From: Pseudomonadales bacterium
GTDB lineage: Bacteria; Pseudomonadota; Gammaproteobacteria; Pseudomonadales; Ketobacteraceae
Length of the DNA: 64,000 nt
Direction of reading: 5' to 3'
Assembly (NCBI GenBank): GCA_020062665.1
Contig: JAGUVW010000061.1
Coordinates: 46,881 to 110,880 of the forward strand
The notes below the pieces were generated by a model, which was given only the letters and a program-made list of their open reading frames with translations, had not been told where the DNA came from and searched no databases. Of the stretch, positions 56,701-63,300 are shown piece after piece; position 1 is the stretch's first letter; each line of letters begins with the position of its first letter. A program made the position numbers and the translations under genes.

Positions 56701-57337
56701 GGGCCGGATGGATGACCAGGTGAAAATCCGCGGCTTCCGGATCGAACTGGGAGAAGTGGAAACTGCCGTCAACCAGTTGCCGGGCATTCGCGAAACGTCG
56801 GTGGTGGTGCGCAGCGATGCCAGCGGCAACAAGCAGCTGGTGGCGTACTGCGAAAAAGTGCCCGAGCAGGAGATGCTGCCAGTGGCTGAACTGAAAGCCA
56901 AACTCAAGCAGTTCCTGCCGGATTACATGGTGCCCAGCGCCATCGTATTGCTGGATCACCTGCCCATCACGCCCAACGGCAAGGTGGACAAGCGGGCATT
57001 GCCAGCACCCGAAGCCGAAGACTATGCGTCGAATGCGTACGTTGCGCCGCGCAACCCCACCGAGGATGCACTGGCCGCCATCTGGTGCGAGGTGCTCGGT
57101 GTAGCGCAGGTGGGCGCCTACGATGATTTCTTCGAGCTGGGCGGCCATTCCCTGCTGATCACCAAGGTGTCCACCCGCATCAAGCAACAGCTGGGCGTGG
57201 AATTGCCGCTGCGTACATTATTTGAAGTCCCCACGGTTGCCGCGCTGGCGGAAATCATCTGCGCCGTCAGTTTCGTGCCGGCTGCCGATGCGGTTGCTGA
57301 TGAAGGGGAAGAGGAATTCGAGGAAGGTTCTCTATGA
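44786..57337 (+). CDS. Lipopeptide NRPS 2: C-A-PCP-E-C-A-PCP-E-C-A-PCP
   Basis: This 4183-residue enzyme adds three residues. The N-terminal helix (LLNRLASLSPEQREALLKQL) can dock NRPS 1. C3 is LCL type (HHVIADG, 182). A3 pocket reads DALWLGGTFK, Val-like. PCP3 (GGDSILS, 1047) is followed by E1 (HHLVVDG at 1237, EGHGRE, TVGWFTSVYPV). C4 is DCL type (YPLSPMQEGMLFHSL; HHIVLDG, 1710). A4 pocket reads DAYFMGVTFK, Ile/Val-like. PCP4 (2579) is followed by E2, whose motif is HHLVVDV (2771-2777) with Val for the usual Gly. C5 is DCL type (YPCSPVQEGMLFHSL; HHILLDG, 3243). A5 pocket reads DAFFLGVTFK, an Ile code. PCP5 (GGHSLL, 4119) has no E after it. The acidic tail (DEGEEEFEEGSL) suits docking to the TubC domain of NRPS 3. 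A4 and A5 share long phrases, suggesting module duplication. Confidence 0.93.
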   Translation: MTDKKLLNRLASLSPEQREALLKQLQKKKTQGSEPRKDGIQVYPRDHQHLPMSYAQQRLWFIDQLQSGSASYNISAALRLKGSLDVEALRMSFDEIVRRHEVLRTTFITEDGQGRQVINQHQRWELATISLEPLSREEQEEVIRARFKGDAHTSFDLINGPLLRTRLIRLSSTEHVMIVTMHHVIADGWSMGVFIREMALLYDAFTQDKQSPLTDLKIQYADYSLWQREWLSGERLERQLSYWKTRLDGVPVLELPTDFPRPPVHSYQGANLHFRLDVETSRALNELAKKQGVTLFMVLFAALQTLLHRYSGQDDVCVGTPIAGRVRPELEHLIGCFVNTLAIRSDLSGNPTFTSLLKQIQQNLTGAYDHQDIPFERLVDELGVAREMSHTPLFQVMFVLQNATSTSALSLPGLNIELLPEESETSKFDLTINMREEKGCLQGDFEYRTDLYSANSIQHQISHFQNLLKAVVANPAGGIDDFDYLSPQERQQILVEWNNTATDYERDSDVLDVFQQTVRLFPERVAVELGNQSLSYTQLDQRANHVALWLIEKGVRPGARVGLCAERSIETIAAILGILKAGASYVPLDPAYPQDRLHYMLDDTGAGIVIAHPHLTANLPVTPDNLIDLTRLQTESAPCPDPAVRVGPLAPAYVMYTSGSTGKPKGIEVVHRNIVRLVRNTNFMQLDESTSFLQYAPISFDAATLEIWGPLLNGGKIVVAPPGQLTPEELGAVIAKGNVNAAWLTAALFHVFAEYHAEQLKPIRQLLAGGDVLSPKLVRKVLQQFPGMTLINGYGPTENTTFTCCYPMYSPEDVRHTVPIGRPIANTKVYVLDRSLRPVPVGVPGELYTSGDGVANGYLNREELTADVFIQNPFCAGDDTRLYKTGDLVRYYPDGNIEYLGRIDQQVKIRGFRIELSEVEEAISRINTIREVAVIAREDVPRVKRLVAYFVPVEGAHPTAIELRAELKQSLPDYMVPSAFVAMDSLPVTANGKLDRRALPKPETDNEAALQRIPPRTEKEKILATIWCQVLNLQEVGIRDNFFELGGDSILSIQIISRAKLAGLHLTTKQIFENQTIEELAEVASEAETPVLAEQGMVVGDVLLSPIQQWFFEHDFAHEHHWNQSVLLDIRPEAKLTEQQIGKALTAVVQQHDALRLRFVRDGEQVRQFHQSGVSGDDHFVLHHIELEQDDPARIGQLITEHCARIQASLDLAQGPILAAGFFRLADGQRKLLLVIHHLVVDGVSWRILLDDFTQALQKVQQHDDPKLGMKTTSYQQWINALKDHVSSGALNEEMEHWRKLVWAEKPVLPLDDPDGSFTVADTVVLSHRLGEEQTQALLRDVNRAYRTDITDVLMTALARTFSDWSGNVETLLELEGHGREMFSDKIDLSRTVGWFTSVYPVRLRYENGQSLQDNLKSIKEQLRQIPNRGFGYGALRYLGTDEQRDELAQAPQADLVFNYLGQFDSIIENNPWFTVAAEERGLEHSLNSEDPHRLSINSHIVDGRLQVDWIYSEKVFKPQTIERLATQYLRALEQVIHHCTQPDVFGYTPSDFPLTRLDQQQIDRLVGKQRGIVSIYPLSPMQEGMLFHSLFDNDAGVYFEQLSVEVIGNVDRDLLKQAWIQVVNRHPALRSAFVWQDLDRPLQIVYNRIEMEVNEFDWRNIDPAQEQHRLNVWLEKDRQRGFDFDKPGLMRLAWVDLPGHRSRLIWSFHHIVLDGWSLPLVMGEVFQTYGALVKGVQLQLPAAGSYEDFIAYLERSDKGDALQFWKLYLAGFEAATPLPNKKQRNHQQDKVFAEHHLRLDDALTSRLQTFAREQHVTLNTVIQAAWGVLLARYSGEKDVVFGTTVSGRPAELANVEQIVGLFINTLPLRLQIDDDTTIAPLLQRMQEDQLDLRRYEFTPLVDIHRHSDVPGDQALFDSILVFENYPVGEAVHSADELLDIGHITTIEHTNFPITLIVEPSDRLLIKLSYDATLFESSAIQRTLLHLQRVIQGVLSQPDVPLWRLPILGEEERNRILHEWNPEPANYPRNLCLHQVFERQVKAHPDRVALVSGHTEISYDELNRRANRLARLLLESGVKDQDFVTVALDRSIDMIVSILAILKAGCAYVPVDPEYPAERIGFMLEDTKAPVMISVSHHIERLSPIMAESSPQSRLIVLDRDAELIAAKSGENVRLAVRETPQRHAYVVYTSGSTGKPKGILVNQLGVIRLVLDTNYFRLEDDDRVAHCSNVSFDASVYEMWAPLLNGTTMVLYSKDMLITPDAFYEELLRTRTNVIFITTALFNAFAAARPEIFSAMKYVMFGGEACDPNQVRYVLREFKPRHLLHVYGPSENTTFSTWYEVEHVSDWATTVPIGRSISGSTAFILDRHLQPVSVGVTGEIYVGGDGLAIGYLNDPEKTAAAFIANPLVSKAEDRLYRTGDLARYTEDGQIEILGRADDQVKIRGFRIELGEVEASLTRLEAVNEAVVVVKQDQHRQKRLVAYVRVNARVDSSFIRREAAKVLPKHMLPSAFVVMEQFPLTPNGKINKRALPEPELDSSSTQHYVAPRNEKETTLVHIWEQVLKADTVGVHDNFFELGGDSILSIQIISRAKKAGLHLTAKQIFEFQTIAELAEAAQELQDIILAEQGQEEGVAPLTPVQHWFFDQNIADIHHFNQSLLLTLDKRVSVEQVKTAWEAILLQHDALRLRYNRLESGAWQQSFRPSEHAETLLGEVFDVVNLSGLPVALRGEQITQLAGQVQTELNMSKGPLVRVIYFDMGRDHPARLLMVIHHLVVDVFSWRILLEDLQIGLQQAAKDERIELGNKTTSYRQWGEALIQLANSEQLDADFDYWRQRAVIRPPRLPQDNHGKNQVASVKVIERKLDSAQTRRLLTETSRCYRTEINDLLLTALARSISGWTGSDSVLFDLEGHGREHVADMIDVSRTVGWFTSIYPVVLGIDTQVDLGAQIRSVKEQLRAIPRKGMSYGVLRYLSEQPERRNTLSALAHSQISFNYLGQLDQVVAGDGLLSQATESPGEEIAPAGMRAYLLEISGRVQNGELVLAVRYSHAIHDQATIERLINQLVQEIGTIIEHCSDLSHAAYTPSDFPLARLTQEQLDTLLPKKGVEAVYPCSPVQEGMLFHSLYEPGSWVYFDQVIVPITGAVNEAALFDAWRAVIARHQILRTGFLWDGVQQPLQVVMEQIDLDVQRYDWSRLPADQAQEKFQRYLVDDRNLGFGFKRPGVLRLSWVAMPGNEHRLVWSFHHILLDGWSLPIVFGELFSAYDAFNAGREWTPPPAPRYQDFIGWHVRQDRNKAQTFWKKYLEGFSAATPIPVKNSAALVAQKGRAGDSASRYREAQTAVAGQLLEGLQSLAKQHRMTLNHIMQGVWAALLERYSGESDVLFGTTVSGRPADLAGIENMVGLFINTLPMRLRVDKHAPFIDWLQGQQDAQGDLKFYEYSSLVDVQKASALPAKQAMFESILVFENYPIDETLEQTQATLRIGEVDAFQQTNFPLTLIIIPGRELLLRFSYDSHLFEPVVIERMLGHIQQMLVAIHGNPGILIHQLPLLTEREQDQLVDNWNRTERLFASDSTLMELFEQKVQQYPQQIACEFGDQRVSYERLNCKANQLARLLIANGVKPTNPVAICFDRSLAMVEGMLAILKAGGVYVPIDPSYPQERVQHMMDDTRAPVLLTSREYSERFAYLAETGVTRVLEWETLSSGLQSQPDSNPGIRLPKGSRSLAYIIYTSGSTGKPKGVCVPQVAVSRLVLNTDYVQLQPGHRMGHASNVSFDAATFEFWGAFLNGGTLVGIDKETTLNPDAFAHIIKQRKIDVLFVTTALFNVLSKQTPDVFSQLQYLLFGGEACDPNQVRAVLNQAGGPAHLLHVYGPTENTTFSTWYEVKDVLPGSTTVPIGYPIANSTLYVLDEQLRPVPIGVPGEIYVGGIGVADGYLNRPELTREVFLTDPFNASRRMYKTGDLGRLLESGALEILGRMDDQVKIRGFRIELGEVETAVNQLPGIRETSVVVRSDASGNKQLVAYCEKVPEQEMLPVAELKAKLKQFLPDYMVPSAIVLLDHLPITPNGKVDKRALPAPEAEDYASNAYVAPRNPTEDALAAIWCEVLGVAQVGAYDDFFELGGHSLLITKVSTRIKQQLGVELPLRTLFEVPTVAALAEIICAVSFVPAADAVADEGEEEFEEGSL

Positions 57338-60300
57338 CCGTGTTTGAGTTGATGTCCCGGCTCGGTGCTGCCGGAGTCAAACTGTGGGTGGAAGAAGGAC
57401 AGCTGAAGTTCAAGGCACCCAAAGGCGCGCTGACGGCGGAATTGAAAGACGCGCTGGTGGCGAAAAAGTCCGAGGTGATCGAATTTCTCAGCGGCACCCG
57501 GGTGGGCACCAGTGGCGACGCGGATCGCATACCGCTGGCAGATCGCAGCCAGCCGCTGCATCTTTCCCACGCGCAAAACCGGCTGTGGTTCATCGAACAG
57601 CTGACACCCGGTAACAGCACCTTTCACATTCCCGCGCCCATGTTGCTGAATGGCATTCTGGATCAGGGTGCCATGGAGCGCGCGTTTCTGCAGTTGCTGC
57701 AGCGTCATGAGGCGTTGCGCACCGTGATTCGCGAAGTGGAGGGTGAGCCGCGCCAGATCGTCCAGTCGATCGAACGTTTCGTGATTCCGGTGGAGGATCT
57801 GACGTCGCTGCCGACAGGCGAGCGTCAGCAAAGCCTGCAGGAAAAGGTTGAGCGGGAAACGCGGGCGCCGTTCGATCTGGCCAATGGGCCGATGGTGCGC
57901 GCGAAGCTGTTCAAGCTTGACGACAACCAGCATGCGCTGGTGGTGGTGATTCACCACATCGTCACCGATGGCTGGTCCATGGGTATCTTCGTGCGCGAAA
58001 TGGCGGCACTGTACGCTGCCGAGCGCATGGGCGTGAATGCAACGCTGCCGCCACTGCCGGTGCAGTATGGTGATTTTTCCGAGTGGCAGCGTAATTGGTT
58101 GCAGGGTGATGTGCTGGATCGCCAGATCGCCTACTGGCAGCAGCAGCTGGCCAATGCGCCTGTATCTCTGGATCTGCCGTTCGATCGCCCGCGTCCGGCC
58201 GTGGTCACCCGGAATGGCACCACGCTGCCTGTCAGTTTCGACAGCACACTCACCGACGACATCAAAAAGCTGGCGCGCAAACTGGATACCACGGCCTACG
58301 TCATTCTGCTGGCGGCCTACAAGATTCTGCTGGGTCGCTGGTCGCGGCAGCGCGATATCTGTGTCGGCATGCCGGTGGCGGGGCGCACCCGTCCGGAAGT
58401 GGAAGGGCTGATCGGCTTTTTCGTCAATACACTCGCTATCAGAACGCAGCAGACCGGCAAGCCGACCTTCGAACAATTCGTGCGGCAGGTGCGGGAAAAA
58501 GTGCTGGGCGCGCAAATGCACCAGGACATTCCGTTCGAAGTGCTGGTGGAAGAACTCAACGTGCCGCGCAACCTGAGTTTTGCGCCGGTCTACCAGGTGT
58601 CACTGTCATTTACTGGAGCAGAAGGTAGTGCCGACAAGGTTCGTCTGGGCGGACTGGAAATCGCACCGCTGGAACTGGAACTGAGCGGCGCTCGCGCCGA
58701 AATGTCGTTGATGCTGGCGGATCACGGCCAGACCATTCACGGCATGATCGAATACAACACGGATCTGTTCGATCGCGCCACCATCGAAATCTTTGTCCAG
58801 CATCTGCAACGTTTGCTGCAGGCGTTCACCCGGCATCCGGAATCCTGCATCGACACTGTTGCACTGCTGAATGACAGCGAACTGAAAGAAGCGCTCAATC
58901 TGTCCGAGCATTGCGAAGCCGTACTGCCGCTGGCGCCGATGCAGCGCGACTTTTTCATCGACAGCCTGAAATCCGCCAACACGTTGCGCAATACCATCGG
59001 CGAAGCATTCGAGCTGCCATTTGTGGTGGACGTGGAACGTTGGCATCACGCCATCCAGAAGGTGGCGGACGCCAATCCGTTGCAGCGGGTGCGACTGGTC
59101 GAATCCACCAAACCCTGGCTCGATCCGTTCTATCAGGTGGTGGAACACCAGCAGTCGGTGTGGTTCGAATGCCTGGACTGGAGCGCCGAAACGTTGACGC
59201 CGGATGCGTTGCAGACCCGGCTAGATCAGCTGATCCTGCGGCCGTGGAATGTGCTGCATTCACCGCTGATCCGACACTATCTGGTGAAGCAGGCATCGGG
59301 CCGCAGTCTGTATTTGATGACCGCTCATCACGCGATCATGGATGGTGGCAGCCGGCGCTTCCATCGCGAAGCGGTGTTGCAGGCGTACCTGACTGGCGCG
59401 GTGCCTGTTGTGACACCGGCACGCATTCAGGACTGGATTCTGCAGCGCACCCGCAAGACCGACAATCAGGCGGTGCTCGATTTCTGGCGTCAGGCGCTGG
59501 CCGAGGCCGAACCGCTGGCGACCCGCGTGGCCGATCCCGGCGACGCGCAGGTGCAGACCTGGACGCTGTCTGCCGCCGACTATCAGGCGCTGGAACAGTT
59601 CTGCGGTCGCCATGGTGTGAGCGCTGCTGGTTATTTGCGTGCACTGTATGCGCTGGCGCTGGATCATTGCAGTCATCACAACGGCCCTGTTGTGTTGATC
59701 GACGCCGTGGCTGCGCGCCAGGATGTTACGTTTGAGTCCAACGGCTGTTTCTTCCAGTTCGTGCCCGATGTGCTGCAAAAAGTCGAGCCACAGCAGACCA
59801 TCTGGGATCTGGTGCAAGCCAATCGCGCCTGGCGCAAAAGTATCGGTGATGCCATTTATCTGTCCATGATGGCGCGTCAGCAATTCCTCAATCCTAACGG
59901 CATTGAGTTCCAGTTCAATGCGCGGGTCGGTGCAATCCAGGAATCGGTTCATATCGATGGGCGCGATATCGACGTGTATCACGCCCAGCCGGATAACGCC
60001 GGCACCGTAAAGCTGATGGTGAATCCGCACCAGGGCGGCGCCATTCTGCGTTACAGTTTCCGCAAGCAGGAGTTTGGTGGATTCGATCTGCTGCAACGGA
60101 TTGCCCATGTCCACAACCAGATCCTGGCGGGCGTCGATACGCTGCAACAGCTCGACTGGTTGCTGCCGGAAGAAAAAGCACAACAGCTGGCATGGCAAGG
60201 TAAGCAGGACACAGGTTACGGCAAGGAAACCTTGCTGGATCTGATGGCCGCGCAAGTGGATCGCCGTCCCGATCAGGTGGCAGTGATCTGCGGCACCCGC

Positions 60301-63300
60301 CAGCAGACCTATCGTGAGCTGGACAGCCTGAGCAATCGCATTGCGCACTGGCTGCAATCACGGGGCGTGCAGCGGGGACAGCGGGTGGCGCTGTGCGTCG
60401 GGCGCAGCCTGGAATTGCCCGCGCTTTATCTGGGTGTGATCAAGTCCGGTGCCGCTTACGTGCCGATGGATGCCGGCTATCCCGCCGATCGCATCGCCTT
60501 CATCGCCGAAGACAGTCAGGCGCCGGTGCTGATCACCGAGCAATGTGTGCTGCAGCGTCTGCGTGATGCCAATGTGCAGTTGCCGGATTCCGTCGAGTGT
60601 CTGCTGCTGGATGATCTGGACAGCATGCTCGCCGGACACTCCGATCAGCCGCTGACAGCCCAGCCAACGCCAGACGATCTGTTGTATTACGTCTATACCT
60701 CTGGTTCCACCGGGCGGCCCAAAGGTGCCGGTGTCTATCATCGTGGCGAGCGCAATCTGCTGCAGTGGTATGCCGACTTGCTGCAGCTTGCCGGGCAGGA
60801 CAGGGTATTGCTGATCAGCGCACTGGGTTTCGACCTGACGCAGAAAAACCTGTTCATTCCGTTCTGCACCGGTGCGACGTTGGTGATTCCGGATTTCGAG
60901 GATTACGATCCTGAGCGCCTGGCCGATCTGATCGCGCGCCAACAGGTGTCCGTGATCAACTGCGCGCCGTCGGCGTTCTATCCCATCGCGGAACTGGATC
61001 AACACGGCGGTTATCCGTTTGCGTCCCTGCGTCATGTGGTGCTGGGCGGTGAACCGATTCGCCTGAATACCCTCAAGCCCTGGTTCGATCATCCAGCCGT
61101 GCACTGTGTGCTGACCAACAGCTACGGCCCCACGGAATGCAGCGATGTCGTTGCGAGTTACTCTCTGCAGAGTATCGACGATCCCGCGCTATCCATGCCC
61201 GTCGGCCGGCCGCTGGCCAACACCCAGCTGTATATAGTGGATCAGTCAGGCCATCTGTTGCCGACCGGCGCCGTGGGCGAATTGTGCATCGCAGGCATCG
61301 GCGTCGGCGCGGGTTATTGGAATCGCGACGATCTGAATGCGCAGGCGTTTGCCAGCAATCCCTATGGCGAAGGCCGCTGGTATCGCACCGGGGATCTGGT
61401 GCGATACAACCCGCAGGGCGAGATCGTCTACGTGGGCCGCAAGGATTTCCAGGTGAAATTGCGCGGCTTGCGGATCGAGCCGGGTGAAGTGGATTCACTG
61501 CTCAAACAGATGGATCACGTGCGCGATGCACTGACGCTGGTGCGCGACGAACGCCTGATTTCCTACGTGCTGTCCCATCACACCTTCGATGTGGCGGCTG
61601 CCCGCGAAGCGTTGCGAGGCAAGTTGCCAGACTTCATGGTGCCTGCTGCGCTGGTGGTGCTGGACGCCTGGCCGCTGACACCCAACGGCAAGATCGATCG
61701 CAAGGCGCTGCCGCAACCGGATCAGGGCGTGTTGGGCCCCTACGTTGCACCGCGCAACGACAGCGAGCAGCGCATCGCCGACATCTGGTGTCAGGTGCTG
61801 AAGCTGCCCAAGGTCAGCGTGCACGCGAATTTCTTCGAAGTGGGTGGCCATTCCCTGCTGGCGACGCAGGTGGTATCGCGCATTCGCCAGGCGTTCGGCG
61901 TTGAATTGTCGGTGCGCACACTGTTCGAATCGCCCACCATCGAAAAACTCACCCGCGCCATCGGCGGGGCAGCGGCAGCCGGCCTGATTGATACGGCACC
62001 GCCGCTGGTGGCGCTGCATCCGCCCAATCGCGATACCTTGTCGTTCGCGCAATACCGCCTGTGGTTTGTCGATCAGCTCAATCAGGGCAGCAGCGAATAC
62101 AACCTGCCGTCGGCCTTGCGCATTCGTGGCGCGCTGGACGTGACGGTGTTGGATCGAGTGTTGGGCGAAATCGTGCGTCGTCATGAATCGCTGCGCACCA
62201 ATTTCGCGGAAAAGGATGGCGTGCCACAGCTGATCGTGCGCCCGCCGCAGGAATGGCATTCGCCGCTGGTGGATCTGTCTGCAGCCCAGGGTAGTGAACA
62301 GCAACGGTTGATTACCCAGTGGGTGGATCAGGATGCCAACGTCACCTTCGATCTGGCCAGCGATTCGCTGTTTACCACGCGCATCCTCAAGCTGGCGACC
62401 GACGATCACATCATTCTGCTGAACATGCACCATATCATTTCCGATGGCTGGTCCATCGGCGTGCTGGTGCAGGAAATCCAGGCGCTCTACTTCGCTTTCG
62501 CCGCGGGTCAGTCTTCGCCGTTGCCGCCGCTGCCGATCCAGTATTCGGATTTTGCCGTGTGGCAGCGCCAGTGGCTGCAGGGTGAAACGCTGGACAAGCT
62601 GCGCGAATACTGGAAATCCGCGCTGCGAGGTGCACCGGATGTGCTGCGTCTGCCCACCGACAAACCGCGCCCGAAAATCCAGACCTTCAACGGCGCCCAT
62701 TCACCGGTTCAGCTGGGCCGCGCGCTCACCGAAAAAGTGAAGCATTATTGTGACCAGCACGACCTGACCCCGTTCATGGTGCTGATGGGCGCGTACCAGC
62801 TGTTGCTGAGCCGCTACACCCAACAGCAGGACATCTGCGTGGGCATCCCCATCGCGGGCCGCAACCGGACCGAAATCGAAAACCTCATCGGCTTTTTCAT
62901 CAATGGTCTGGTGATTCGCACCCGGCTTGATGGCAATCCGTCGGTGCAGGATTATTTCACCCAGGTGAAACAAGTCGCCCTCGGTGCCTATGCCCATCAG
63001 GACATGCCCGCGGATGTTTTGCTCGACACCCTGAAACTGGAACGCAGCGCCGATACCTCGCCGGGCGCGCAGGTGGGCTTTGCGCTGCAGAACGTGGCGC
63101 AAACGGATTTGTCTGCCGTGCTGGGCAATCTCAGCATCGAACCCGTACCACGGGAACATAAAACCGCGAAATACGAACTGTCGCTGATCCTGCAGGAAAA
63201 CAACGGCGAGATCGGTGGTGTGGCGGAGTACAACACCGACCTGTTCTTCGCCAGCACTATCGAGCGCATGATGCGACAGTACTGCCACGTGCTGGAGCAG

